Shown here: positions 9,688 through 22,848 of the stretch, piece by piece
How the letters are laid out: each line of letters starts with the position of its first letter
How positions within the stretch are numbered: the first letter of the stretch is position 1
Assembly: GCA_037576215.1 (NCBI GenBank)
Contig: JBANDB010000009.1
Coordinates: forward strand, 1,054,001-1,118,000
From: Armillaria gallica
Lineage: Eukaryota > Basidiomycota > Agaricomycetes > Agaricales > Physalacriaceae
Direction of reading: 5' to 3'
DNA length: 64,000 bases
Translations under genes and position numbers: made by a program
Notes under the pieces: generated by a model
The model's input: only the letters and a program-made list of their open reading frames with translations
Database searches by the model: none
What the model was told of the DNA's origin: nothing

Positions 9688-12600
9688 GTTCGTGTATGAA
9701 TCCTGTCCACTGCGCTGCTGGAGGAGCAGAAGAAACGCCCTGACCTATGCAACAATGATGGTGAGAATATCAGATGCCGCTCTGCCCTTAGACCAAGGGC
9801 ACCGGAGTATGACTTGAACAGCGTGGGCTCCATCCGGAGAACTACATACGTGATGTCATGTTCAATTTTGGCTCAAGTAAGAAGAAAGCCAACAAGCCTG
9901 GCGAATCAATTTTAATAACTCGGAAAGGGACAGGCAAAAACCGAGCTTGCTCACAAATAGTAATAAATATATTCAGAGAGAGTTTTACGGGACCAGGGCC
10001 CTGTTTCGTACTAGATTCATGTTAGTGCACTTAACACCGGATATTTCGTCCTCCCGCTACGGCGATTCCTACGCCCTGAACACGGGGTTCAGCCCGTGAT
10101 GATCAAATTGATGCATCATTCCATTTTGAGTTCCAGAGTAAGCAATGTGCAAGCCACAGCATAGTACTGCTTCAATTGAAGCTGCAAGTTGAAGTCGTCT
10201 CGAGTTGGCTTCAGTGAGGTTTCCTCCGGGCAATACCGATGCATTCCCAAAAAGAATTGATCGGAGCATGCCGAGCTCGGATCAATGTGCCGAGTCACGG
10301 CTCACTCTACAACCGTGTCCATGCCATCCGGCAGAATTCTGTAAGACGACAGCCAGCTTGCTTGGGAAACGAAGGAAATGAATGTAAGTTTAAGGTTCTC
10401 GTCTGCATAATAATGACTTTGGCCATGTGCTAGATCTTTCTGGGCTTCCCTTGCGCAGAGAACGGGATAAAGATGAATTCAACTCGGAAGTGACCAATGA
10501 GAATGATTACACTCCGATGTCTGCGCTAGAAGGTGCTTACACCATGAGCTCCGTATCCCTTCTCATGTCCACGTTTAGCAAGCCTTTTTATGGGTCTACC
10601 CAAAGTCCGGCTACGCTTCGCGCTCACTCTTAATTAACCCGAGGATGCTCACATATTTTTGGAATGATTTTCTCACTGCGGGTCATGCGTATGACTTTCT
10701 TGCCGCTATCAGTAAGCCATTGGCTTGTACGAGAAATAAGGCGCTTGCATGGAAGGAGGGGCGATGCATCCTCTTTAGATTCACGAGCACAAATTTACAC
10801 TGCAATCTTTGTAGTCGCTGTCCACATAGGACTGCAAACATAAAATACCATCGAGGCGCGGAGGATCAATTCCCGGTATCGTGTAACTGATCTCCTCAAG
10901 GTCCGTGGTCGGCTTTCAAAGGCACGACATTCCAGGATTCCTTTTCTCGTGCGCAGGAAAGACCTTTGCATTCAATCCCTCTATTGATTGCTGTCCCTGA
11001 TGTAATCCTTATCCCCAGACACATGCTACGGCAAAGATACGCTTGTTCTGAAACATAACAAGGACTTTGTCGAATATGGTCATATCCCAATCCTTCAGTA
11101 ATTGCTACAGTATACTATCATTCGGGAGGACCGTGTGCCTCCCGCACAAGCTGATACGGGGCAGTGCCATCAAATTTGATCCATCAAAGTCGACCAGGCA
11201 TTCCGAACCGAACCTCTTCAACTCTGTTGTCGCTGCTGATGGAGGTGAGTGAGATGGGTGCGAGCGTCCTTCAAAATCAGCTCACCAGAACACTTCTTTT
11301 CATTGATGTTGAAGACGATGTACACGTCAGGTCGACAATGAGAAAAATGACGCGCGCTGCGCAACATCAATATGAACTGCCTGATCTCGGCAGTTGTCTT
11401 CCAGTATGTCGGGAAATGCTGCGACGAGTTTAACTAGCCAATTCTCGAGTTCAAAAGACACCGTCGGCCCTATCTTCATATCCAGCAACCGTGATCGGAC
11501 CGCTGCAAGCAACAAGTCTCGATAGGAAGTTCGGCAATGGGCATCCGCGTCTTCAGATGCTGATTTTACTCACCATTTAGTCACTCCCGTCCCACCGTAC
11601 CGCCTCGCGGGATAAAACAGGCGCTGGAGGAATCACCGCACTGCTGCCTGCATCAAGAAATCCTGTTCGGTTCTATGCACTTTTCGTACAGTCAATCCAT
11701 CTTGTTAGTCGAGGAATGATTTGACACGTTCCACCATGCAGTGTATCTGTGATGCAATGGAAATCATTCATGCAAATGGTCCAAATCACCGATGGTCAGA
11801 TCGCCGTGTTGATTATTGAGAAAGTCAGCATGAATGTCTCCCCATCCATATTGTGAACTGTTGCTGATATTTTCGACGGGTTTTCAGGGTCGATGAATAC
11901 TCATACTCAGTCATACAAGTTCAATAAGATGATGCTTACATTCTTTGACGTTCCGTGAGTGAGGTTTTGTGCCACTGGATGAGATTCACTCGTACCTATC
12001 CAAGCAGTGTTTCGGGGGGTTTCACGAGCGAATTCCAAGCTCGGGCCGATGAGCAAGCATCTCCTCGAGCCCCGGTCTGGGACGTTGATACTCATCTTTT
12101 CATACCTTTTTCGGTTCTCTGAGAGGACGATAAGATCTCAAACCTATTTCGTGAACCCTAGACATTGTGAAGCCAATTGGAGGTCAGTTGATTTTGATGC
12201 CATAGTATTTGCGCTAGGTTACGATCATTTACTTAGGAATCTCGCAGCTAAAGGTCACCCTGCGAGCGTTCGGGTGAGTTCAAATCATTAGCGCGGCGAA
12301 GTTCTTTGTCCTATTGGCAAGACGCCAGAGTTCTCCATCGAGTAATACGAACAAACCCGCAAACCCGCACACTACTGCCCTATGTCTTCCTAAAACAAGT
12401 TCCATGCATGTCAGTTCCTGATCAACACGAGAATCGAGACCACAATATCAGTGTATTTCCCGATAATATTTACGCTTTGGGTGCGGGCGTTCGCTCTGTT
12501 GATGTTCATTGCTATGCTCATCTGTTTTGCATTGTAAGATCTTGGTAAATGATACATCTATGGCAGGGTTGTACAGCCTGAGGTCTTTCCGGGTTCCAGC

Positions 12601-14613
12601 ATAGACCACACTGACACGATTGTTTTGTCCAAGGTCCGCATTTTCCCTTGCGTACCTGGGACTGGGATGGTTTCTGAAGTGATGTCCAGGGCGGAGATAA
12701 ATCAATCGATCATCCTCAACCGACCTGTATGATCCAGATCTCTGTCCCATTTCGGATCTCGTCGGCAAGGGACGGAGCGCTTGGGTGTACCGATTATACT
12801 TAGCTAGCGCAACCAGGTGGGGGCGTTTCTCCGAGGCGTATATTTCGAGCAAAACCGGGGGCAACGGCACACTCTCCGTTCATTCATACATAAATACTCG
12901 TGGAATGTTTTAAAACATGACACGGAGTGCCGGAAGTTCCTTCATAGCCTAGGGTTCTGCATTTATAGCGACGAGTCACGCAACTCGACGGGATCGATGT
13001 AACGGACAAAAGTCGAACCGATCTCGCTTTTAGTCGGTTCTTCTGACGAATGAGAATGTGGGATCTGATGACAGGATCTGGCTTGTACCGAGGCTCTAAG
13101 CGAACGACAGGATCTCTAGGCGCATTGCGGGGGTCCAGAACACGTCATATGTAGGGCAGAGCATGTTTTAAACCAGGACGCGGACAGCGACACCTGCTCC
13201 TGTAAAGTAAAACAAGCAAGCAGGTGCGTCGAGGAGACCGTAATGATAAAGCTTGTCGATGTTGCTACTTCGAGGTACACATGTACACGTGCGGTGCATG
13301 TGTATTCTTGGAGTACATATAGCATGTGCACTTTTCCAGGCTTCACAGTGCTTGTGGCAGAAACTACAGCGAGGGAGTACATCCACGAGTAGACTATGAT
13401 CACGATGGCACATGGTAAAGAAGCTGGTGCGAATCAGATTCTCCAACTTCAAACCGGGTCGGACCAAGCAGCATGGCATGATACCCGGCTCGTCCTTTCT
13501 GTCTGTCATTCATCTGCCCAAGTCTAGTGGACCGATGATTCACAGACGCCCACGATCCTGGCACATGTGGGTCATGAGAAACTGGCGGAGCCGTCAGTAC
13601 GCACGACCCACTGCAAAACGACAGGCAGAGGTTTGACTTACCCTGGCTATATCCACGTAATGATGGTCGATCGAGTCCACGAGTCGGTCGATCTGGGTGT
13701 AGCGATCAAATCCGGGGCAACTGAGGTCAGCAGTTGAGATGATTATAGGGTATTGTCGACGAACATCTGCCGTCGTGAGTGCCGTCGCCATGCACATAGA
13801 GTTCGATCTGTTAGGAGAAGCCCGTCAAACAAAGAACGGGCCCCAGAATTTGTTGATCAAGTCATCAATACAGTACGTGTAAATCTTCTATAAACAAAAC
13901 CAGCTATTCGAGTTGTAGGAAATAAGTCTTGGCACTACCATGTAGTAACCCAGGAGTGATACCGACCACTGGGTATTTTCAAAGCCTCTATAATACATCC
14001 AACGGAGATGTTGGCATGAGACCCAAACGATGATATGCTTGAACTCAATATAGATGGGAGCATCAAGTTATCATACTGATGTTCTGCTGAATGATGCGCC
14101 CGCGCGGCGCAGAATAAATCTGAATCGGACATACTGCCAGTACTACAAAAAAAGAACTTCTCAGATTGGAGTGGGCCTGTATACTGAGGACGCAAAACAT
14201 CCGCAAGGCACTTGTCGAATAGAATCCATACACTCCTTGAACAGTCTGAAGATTGCACGTAAATATAAAAACGTAAGTTTCTTGCCTACCAAGTGCCGTA
14301 CAAACGTGAGCTGGGAACTTAAAGTGATAATAATTGCCAAGACTTCTCATGTCGTGAACTGGGTTCCTCGGATTTCAGTTCCTTGGACCTCTGTGCCTTG
14401 CGTAAAGAGCGCACGTAGATGTAGTAAGATACATTATGCCGAGATGAAAGATGCAATGACTAAATGACCACGTCTTGTCAAATCGTCGTCCTGGCTCTCC
14501 AAAACTGGGTTTTAATGCTTCTAAATCCATAAATTTAACCTTTAGCCGAGGGCCTATGGAAAAATAAGTATTCAATAGCAAGCTGAAAGCATAACGACAG
14601 ACCTTGGCCGCGT
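9688..14613. other. Gene-poor island of about 4.9 kb
   Basis: Both strands contain many stops and only short unrelated frames. One short plus-strand frame (about 12007-12291) has a run DFDAIVFALGY that recalls flavin-dependent monooxygenases, but nothing around it supports an enzyme. No terminal repeats, transposase or reverse-transcriptase motifs were found. The segment may be decayed transposon or gene sequence. Confidence 0.5.
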
Positions 14614-15929
14614 TTAATAATAATCAGGAACCTTCTCGTGTAACCAATACCTCCGAAGCCTGCCATCGTATTCGTCGCGAATGGGTTCTACGTCTTCAAT
14701 GAGCAAAAATAATCCCCACCCCCTTCCCCCCAGAAAAGCTACACTCACCATTCGACACCTCCACACTCATAATCCCCGCGGAGGCCAACTGCGTACACGA
14801 CGCCTCAATAGCCCCCTTTGCCGCACCAACGATCATAAAAGGCGTATTCCTCACAAACGAAATCTTAAACACCACCCTCCGCAAGCCCGCGAACTCTTTC
14901 CTCGTCAGAGCCGCGTCGAGCGCGATCCACGGCTCCTCGTGCGATAGAGTGGAAAGCTCGCATTCCCAGTTTATCACAATCAGGAACGTCAGGACCTTTA
15001 GAGGACAAACGACGGGGGTGTTCTGGAAGACGGTGATCCATGCAGGAAGGATCCCTTCGGAGTAGTTTGTAAACGAGATTGTGAGAGACTGGAGGCGTTG
15101 GATGTCGATAGGCGCTCTGTGATGATCTGGAGGGAGAAGGAAATCAGTTTGGAACTTCTCTGTTAAGATCGGGCATACCACAACAGCACCTCCCCACACT
15201 GATATGCTTAAGCGCTGCTGCACGGAGGATCACCCTAATCCCGAGCATATCAGAATCATCACAACTATCCCACTGAAACACCCTCAGCCTCCTCAACGCA
15301 AAAACATGATCGCTCATCACAAGAAAGCTCACGACATTAATCCCCTCCATCAAGTCCACGTCCAACTCGTCCAACACGATCTTCGTCGGCGCGTTCCATC
15401 GCCTGAGGTCCCTAAGACAACCCAACGAGTCGTCCTCCGCGAGGCTCCCGCTGATCGACAACTTTTTCAACTGTGGAAAATGGCTAAAGAAAATTGCTGC
15501 GTCGTTGTAATTCGTGAATCGGCATGAGTTGATATCTAAGGATGTGAGGTTCGTGTTCTCCACTGCTGAGCGTAACGTTGGGACAGGGGCTTTGCGCCAG
15601 ATTATCTTGCTCAGACGTAGTCTACGAAGGTTCGTGCACTTGGTTATGATGTCCGGTAGAACATCGCTATACACTGCCCAGTCCTTGTGCATCCGCGTCC
15701 CACGTTGTATCGAGAGTTCGTGAACGTGAGAGGGGATATCCGGGGATGCGACGATGATCGTATTGAAAGCGTCTACAGAATTGGGACCGAGGGAGATCTG
15801 TCGAAATATGTACCTTCGAGATGGATGGTAGAAGGAGCGGGAAGCCAGTGAACATGCAATCAAGGTCGACTGGTCATCTTGTAGTCCGTCCATGATGAGA
15901 TCCACCAGTTCCTGAGGTAGGTCGGCCAT
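14614..15929 (-). CDS. F-box/leucine-rich-repeat-like protein
   Basis: Three exons (15929-15179, 15126-14749, 14693-14614) give 402 residues. The N-terminus MADLPQELVDLIMDGLQDD, followed by ACSLASRSFYHPSRRYIF, is a typical basidiomycete F-box-like motif. After it come weak LRR-type segments (CTNLRRLRLSKI, NTNLTSLDINSC, FPQLKKLSISGS, ALRRLRVFQWDS). Introns are 52 and 55 nt with good GT-AG ends; the second exit gives the C-terminus HEKVPDYY. Such proteins are abundant and fast-evolving in agaricomycetes. A role as SCF substrate adaptor is inferred from family only. Confidence 0.82.
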
Positions 15930-16173
15930 AATGGTGGGAGAAGAAGACGGGTGTCTCTGAGAGGAAGGAATGATAAATAAGTTTCAGTCTCTCAAATATC
16001 TGAGAACGTACTCAGTATATGAGTCAAATATAGGGGATTAACAACTGAGGGCGGTGAGGGAACAGCGATCGTCTTACATAAGCCGGCGGGCGGCGGGCTT
16101 GGTGTGTATGTGAAATCATAAGCGATCCATCCATTACGAGAAAACATAAAGTACAAATACAAATATCTTACAG

Positions 16174-17616
16174 TCACTGCTCATTCACGAAGATACCAGC
16201 CATGCCCATGCCGGATCCGATACACATACTGGTAATGAAGATTTTCCCGTTGTACTGCTTCGCGATATTCAAACCCGTCGCGATTTGCCGCGCACCAGCT
16301 GCACGAATGGAAAGCTCATCAATATCTGCGCACCGATAACACAAAGGTAAGACTCACTGCAACCAAGCGGATGACCAATGGCAATAGCCCCTCCATGTTT
16401 ATTCACCTTCTCAAACGGAATTCCCAGCGTCTGCACACTATACACAGCTTGGCTCGCGAATGCCTCGTTGATCTCAAAGAAATCGATATCCTCCTTCGTC
16501 AACCCCGTCTTTTCCAGCACCTTGGGAATGGCATATGCCGGTCCAACACCCATAATACGCGGAGGTACACCAGTAGCAACAGCAGCCACAAACTTTCCAA
16601 CGATAGGAAGTCCGAGGCGTTGAGCTACAGAACGACGGGTAAGAAGAACAGCGGCAGCACCATCTGACACCTGCGATGCGTTCCCTGTATGATCCGTCAG
16701 CTACTCCGCCCCATTACCAAGGACAAATCCTTTACTCACCAGCATGCGTGGTCCCATTCTTCGCAAACGCAGGTTTAAGCTTAGCCAGGCTCTCCGCGGT
16801 GACTCCATCTCGAATCCCATCATCGGCTTCCACGACAATCTCATGTTCCTTCTCCGTCTTGGGATCCACGATCTTCACTTTTATGGGCACGATCTCCGCC
16901 TTGAACTTGCCTGCTTTGCTCGCAGCAGCGGCTCTCCTGAACGACTCAGCTGCAAACGCATCTTGGGTCTCCCGAGTGATCCCAAAGTCCGAAGCAACAT
17001 TCTCGGAGGTAATACCCATGGGAATCGTGCAATCCGCCGCTTCCTGGTTGGACAGCACGACTTCGGAATACTCAGTGACCGCAGAAGGCCCGTACCCAAA
17101 CGTCATAGACTCGACCCCCGCACCTAAGAGTTACACTTCAACCAACCATAAGAAGAAGCCCACCAGGAGGACAAACGCACCAATCCCAATATCAATCTGC
17201 CCTGTCTTGATTTCGTTCGCGATCTGGTTCACGGCACTCAAACCGGAGGAGCATTGTCGGTTAACGGTATTGATGCTCGTCGTGTTCGGAATCCCAGCAT
17301 GGAGAGCAGCCATCCTCGCCGCGCTAGCTCCTCCAGAAGGCGGCAGCACGTTTCCCACCGCGATGTCCTCGATGAGCTTCGGGTCGAGGTTCACTCGGGT
17401 GTACACGGCTTTGAGGACGCTCGAGAGGATCTCTTCAGGGCGTGTATCCTTGAAGCCTCCTTTTCTCGACTACGAAGACAAAAAACATACATAAGATGAG
17501 CTGGCCTGTGACGTTGCCTCCACAAGTACCTTGGTAATCGCAGACCGTAGTGCGCTGACGATAACTACGTCGTCGGCATTCTTCTGGAGGGCAGCAGTTC
17601 TGGCTTTGGAAGGCAT
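16174..17616 (-). CDS. 3-ketoacyl-CoA thiolase (acetyl-CoA C-acyltransferase)
   Basis: Five exons give a full thiolase of roughly 400 residues. The nucleophilic cysteine is in NRQCSSGLSA, the NEAF motif in INEAFASQ, the histidine in GGAIAIGHPLG, and the second catalytic cysteine in SMCIGSGMGMAG. The reaction is thiolytic release of acetyl-CoA from 3-ketoacyl-CoA in beta-oxidation, or the reverse. The protein begins MPSKARTAALQKNADDVVIV and ends GIFVNEQ. No clear PTS2 nonapeptide or PTS1 tripeptide is visible, which leaves its compartment open. An alternative first exon carrying a targeting signal cannot be excluded. Introns are 47-70 nt. Confidence 0.93.
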
Positions 17617-17808
17617 GATGGTCGTGGTAAACAGTCAACAAGAGTGCCAACCCCAAGCTTGAAATAACGCGGGGGAGATTTCACTTTATCACATGTTCAG
17701 GTTGTTAGTAACCGGCTGACATCATCAGGCGAGCCGGATTAACCGGTGCTCTGTTTTCTGTGATTTACCTCCGACTTGCCGAGTGCCCGCCGCCCGCCTC
17801 GACAATCA

Positions 17809-17814
17809 CACGTG
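17809..17814. promoter_or_regulatory. CACGTG E-box upstream of the thiolase gene
   Basis: The palindrome ACACGTGT sits about 195 nt before the thiolase ATG. CACGTG is a general bHLH target; the binding factor is unknown. Confidence 0.35.
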
Positions 17815-19033
17815 TTTTTGGTAGTCTGGACACATACTTACGCCACATACACGACTACGGTGTGAGAATTTAATTAAACCACTTGCTAATCTGATGGGAA
17901 CCCGGCAAAGCAAACTCATCGTATTCAAAGTCTTGGGATGCGTTTGAAAAAATAAGGAACGTTACAACGAACAGCGTCCGGTACCAGGAAATAGCCCTTC
18001 GTTCAAGTGCGCTGCCCGGCTTGGAAACAAAATTTGAATGAGCCAGATTCGACGGCAAGGCGGCCATCAATGCATCAAGTATTCCTTGCGATCGCCGCGA
18101 GATGCCGCTTTCATGGCTGCAAAAGAAAATGCTCCTTGTACAGCTCAAGGATAAGTCTTCTGCTACCATTCATATAGAACATGCTGAAGAACATGCTATG
18201 ATGAGAAGTCGCCCTTAACTAGAGTCACTGCTTTACGAAGGTATGAGAATCAGATAAAACGGGCGCGTATCAAACACTGCATGATGGCTTCGATAACAGA
18301 GGCTTATTCGAAGATATCCATTTCTGTCATATATTGGCAAAGAATCATCCTGAATTGCACCACAAACATATTTTCCTACACTAAAAATAATATTAGACGA
18401 CGCCGTAATTATTGAAGCCCATCACAGTGAAAAGCAAGGACGCAGCGCCATCAAATTACGTCATCCTAAATGCGTTGCGCTCTCTCACAGCTGCTCCCAT
18501 CAACTCGTTTGCATTTATATCCAACTGCGCCACTCCCACATGCCGCGGCCCGCCGGCGTCGCGCGCACCATTCTCGTTCACCCTGGACGACACCTTACCA
18601 GGATCCATCACTTTAGGTTTTGGTAGCGATGACCACCAGATGACGCACTCAACACTCTCATGCCGTAACACACACAAGGTCAGGTACGCCCGTCCCATTA
18701 ACAGCTGGCTCAGCTGCTGTTCTATACATACCTCCCAATTCCAAAGGACATGGATGGTTGAACAACCCAGGCACCTCACTCCCACATCACACCACCACGC
18801 GGCCTCCTTGATGCACGGAGCCCCCGAACCATTCCAAATTGCACCATCAGATTTCCATGATCCGTGCTCCCCCCAGTCGTTCCGTTATCATGGGCGAGCC
18901 ACCCCATCTGATTGGTGTGATCCTTTTAAATAGATACATACCCTTACCCTACCCCTCCCCCCGCGCGTCTATTCAAACAGCACCAAACCCCGGGCTGGAG
19001 GGTAACGGTAGTTTTACCGTGAGCATGGGCTTT

Positions 19034-19050
19034 ACATACATACATACATA
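19034..19050. repeat. (ACAT)n microsatellite
   Basis: About four copies of a tetranucleotide ACAT/CATA in an intergenic region. Confidence 0.8.
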
Positions 19051-19414
19051 GCTCTGAAGAACCACGGCATCAGAACGCAAGGGACAAGCTGTTTGAATTG
19101 ATGCCAACATGTACACGGCCGCCCCTTGTTCTTAAGTTATCTCTTCGGCAGAGGCGTCCGAAGAAAAGACGAAGGTTTTCATCCCCCAAGCTCACCCCAT
19201 TCAATACACCGGCCGGACCAGGGATGGGCTCGCAACCAGAGTTAACCAAACAGCGGGATCTCACCATGTGCTTCACAGGGTGTTTCTCCCGCCACGCATC
19301 GACGAGAGCGCCATGTACGCGTCCTTGAACAAAAAATCTTGCGGATCAAGTCAGCCCATCCTCGACGTCGATCAAGGCCCTAGCGATCGATCGTATAAAT
19401 CAAGGGATTTTCTG

Positions 19415-21029
19415 TTAATAAAAAAAATCAAAAAAAGAGAGCTGAGCAGTGCCATCACAGGTTTTTACACGTAAATTTGTTGTGGGGGTCGGGTAAGCAA
19501 ATAATATTTCAGATAGGTAGACAAAGGGACAAGGAGAAGAGCAGCGAGGATACAAACATAACGACCAGGTCAACTGATAGCAAGAAAATCGACAGCAAGG
19601 CGGGAGAAAGGGAGGTATAAATAGGACAAGGTCGAGGGGGTAAAAAAGAGTCTGTCTTTTTTCGAAGTAATAGATAATACATAGTGGCGGGCGATCAAGC
19701 GACGACTTCCTGCTTGGGCGGGGGCTTGGCTGGCGGCTGACGGGAGTCGAGATGGACTCGCCCTGCCTCCTCTCGTCCGCGGTGCCGCTGGAATAGGACA
19801 CATGGAGCGGGGGCGGGGGGCTGTAGGAGCGCCTACCACTGTCAAAGGGCGGTAAGGTATGGGGAGGAGCAGAGGAGTACTGGTAAGGCGGGGACATGGG
19901 CGCGATCTGGTTGGGAGGGGGCAGGGGAGCGGGGGATCGGCTCCGCAGCGCAGAAGACGCGAGAGGGCCGCGCTTGTGTGGGAACTGCTCCGGGCGCGGA
20001 CGGGAGTGGGTCCGCTCGAAAAGACCGCATTTGTTGCAGAGCTGTTAAAGTTGTTATTCTGGTGTATTTAATTTTTTTTGATTGGACTTACGACTTTTCC
20101 TGGGCTGAGGTTGGAGCGACGCCAGGTGGAAGTGTCAGTGGTGCAGCAGTTGAAGCAGCGCCGACGAACGCGGTCACTTAGTTTTGTGGCGGCGTCTTCG
20201 GTGTACATGATAGAGACGCTGTTTCCGCCGGGGATGGGGTATGGGAGGGCGAAGGGCTCGCGGACGGGGTTGAGGGTGGGGATATTGGGCATGGGGAGGT
20301 GGTTGTGGTAGTTGTCCGAGGGCTCGTAGCGGCGGGGCTCGAAGGAGGAGTGGTTCGAGTAGTAGCCGGTGTCGCGGGGCGGGGGGTAGTGCATGTTGTG
20401 GTGGAGGCGCGAGGGCTGGTAGACGGACGAGTCCTGGTGGTGGTAGTACACGGACTGGTGCATGCCTCCGTGTGGCGGCGATCGGCGGGCAGGCGGGGTG
20501 GACACCGACGAGCGGTCGAGCGACGACACGGACGGCGACGGAGAGTGGGTTATAGCTGCGATGGGCGGCGGGGAAGGGCGGCGATGGAGATCGTCGTAGT
20601 GCCTACGGTGACTGGAAAGAGTATTTGTCAGCTATTCACCTATAAAGTTGCAACACATACGTGGAAGACATGGGATATGGCTCAACACGGTGAGGCATAG
20701 GCGGAGGCAGAAAGTGGTGGCGGTCAAAGGAAGAGTAGTCCTTCTTATCGGACTTGAACGATGATGGGTACTGTTGATGATGATCAGGGCCGTGATTACT
20801 GTTGGTGGCTGGGGGGACTCACTGGGTTCTGAGCTCGCTTGTCGGTATCGGGGGCGGGGGAGCGGGACGGCGGCGGGGACCTGTCCTTGTCGAGCTGAGG
20901 GTCAATAGCTGGAGGAGACTTTGGCTGCTTGTCAGAGTCGCGGGGATCCCTGGGGTGATCTAGGATCAGAGCAGCAATCAAAGAATTATAAGGACAGACG
21001 GACCAGCCAAACACGGGACTGGGGGGCAT
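19415..21029 (-). CDS. GATA-type zinc-finger transcription factor
   Basis: Exons run from the ATG at 21029 and join in frame over a 55-nt intron after KRAQNP, a second intron after YPMSS, and a third inside the zinc finger. The finger reads CFNCCTTDTSTWRRSN then LSPGKV, intron, LCNKCGLFERTHSRPRP. That is C-x2-C-x19-C-x2-C, a longer loop than the usual 17 or 18. The rest is low-complexity sequence rich in P, S, H, R and Y, typical of basidiomycete GATA regulators. The open frame after the finger reaches 19415, but its last 80 or so residues look like 3' UTR, so the true end may be earlier. Target genes are unknown. Confidence 0.85.
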
Positions 21030-22848
21030 AGCTTGCTGATGACTGCGTCAAGGGAAAGAACCGTTCAGGACATTCAGCGCTTTAGAAGCCGTGGATAATC
21101 ACAAAGAATCCGGACAGGGCAGTTCAATTGATTCCGTCAAACGAACCACTGCAAGATGTCCTGTTCACGAATCAGTGCAACCCGCGAGTAAGCACCACCC
21201 CCGCGTCTTTTTGCTCCCTATGGTCTTTGAACCATTTTCTTTTTTTTCATTCTCCGCTCCCGATTAGGCTCTTTCAAACGCCGCTTCATCTCCGCCGTGC
21301 TGCAATCTCCGCGAATCACACGCTGCTCCGGATATCTCCAATCACCGAACTCGCCGTTTACATCATTCCCCTTTTGTGTCACCGTCCAACTTTTGTGCAA
21401 CTTGTTGTATTTCATCGGGATCGCACCTAATCACTCTGACCCTGGCCATCTGTTCCGTCTGATGTCAGCCCCTCGTCAGCTCGTTACATCTCAGATTACA
21501 GCGATCGAGGCGAGCTCACTTTCATCCCTCTCAACTCTTCCCATCATTCAGTCGTGAGAAAGCGCTTACACCTTTGACGCGCCCTTGAGTTCCATTCATT
21601 TTTCTCATACTACATCTCCCCATGGCTGTGTCCTTGATCTTCTCCCGCACTGGCTCATCAGATCCCCTACGTGTAAATCACACTCCCGTGCTAATGATCG
21701 AAACCTGATTTCCATCACACTCATAATGCCTTCAATAATGAAACCCAACAGCGACATAGCCTCAAATCCTGATTATCTCAACCTTCCTTCTACCTATTTT
21801 TGAAAGCAAACCCGGTTTGGTTTCACAAGTATCAATTGATAACACGGGAATCCGGGAGGCCATCTAACATTTCTCAGCTCATCAAATGACCAGACACTCG
21901 GTATTCCAAATACGCATTCAAAAGGTTCATTCTATCATCTGATCTTCATAATCCACCGTCAGATGCTATCATCACTCTTTGATCATGTTCCAATTGCCAG
22001 AGAGGAGAATACCATACAAGCTGCCTGTGCTTTCCCTCGTACCTATCCACCAAGCCAGTACCTTTCCAACCATGTGCTACTACACAGGCCTCCCTTCTCT
22101 CACGGCTAATCCCGTTCGAGTTCCATTTTTGATGGCAGGTCGACGTGGGGAGTATACTCACGAAGCACGACTCTTCCCACCTACCCGCGAAAAAAGGTCC
22201 CCCGTTTATGCTCAACCTCAACTCACAAGTATAAACCGCGGTGCCAACTCCCGGAGAACGTCTCTCCCTGCCTCGTCGTTATAATTTACCACCCACTCCC
22301 ACCTCGCCTCTATTCGCTGTCTGTCACTTAACGCCACGGCAATAAAGAAGTAGTGGGAGGGGACGGTCTAGACGTCACTCACCCTCTTGTTACAAGTTAA
22401 GGGCCTACTTCCATCCGAGCAACCTGGTCTGGAACCCAAAAAAATGACATGGAGCAAGGAAATTAAAACAAGCGCCTACTAATTACCCTTCTGGTGGTCC
22501 TTGCCGTGGGGAGGGTGGGTTATTCTGTTCTTCCCCGGCGATCAACGTGCACGTTTGCGAATCAACAGGATCAGTGTCCTTTCTCGTCGTGCGTGCCCTC
22601 CCGAGTCTCTTCCCTCCATGTTAAATTAAAAAATTTCTTCCGACCGTGGAGGATATTATCATTTTTCGAATGACTCGGAATCCTTTCCCCACGGCGGTTA
22701 AAAATATTCTACGCACATGTACTATAAATCGGTACATACTTATTTTCAATCGAACTCAATTTGAATCCGAGGAGAAAACCCGGCTGTCGGACCGGATGGA
22801 AATCGGACATGTCTATTTCTGGAACGCAGGCGCTAATTGTCATCCGTC
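21030..22848. other. Divergent intergenic region between GATA and TRIP4-like genes
   Basis: 1.8 kb, pyrimidine-rich near 21200-21700, with no gene seen. A long leader or upstream open frames for the GATA gene are possible. Confidence 0.5.

Larger units (their letters stand above)
17617..19414. other. Promoter of the thiolase gene and 3' flank of the GATA gene
   Basis: 1.8 kb with no convincing gene. A plus-strand open frame at 18412-18933 exists but has no domain and no intron pattern. The region has C-rich stretches and a short tetranucleotide repeat. Confidence 0.5.

Noticed and set aside
12007..12548. Short plus-strand frames with a run like flavin-monooxygenase sequence
   Set aside because: Only one weak motif; no FAD or NADPH GxGxxG sites in any frame nearby.
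18412..18933. 173-codon open frame between the thiolase and GATA genes
   Set aside because: No domain, no splice pattern, composition like C-rich noncoding DNA; the opposite strand is also open for part of it.
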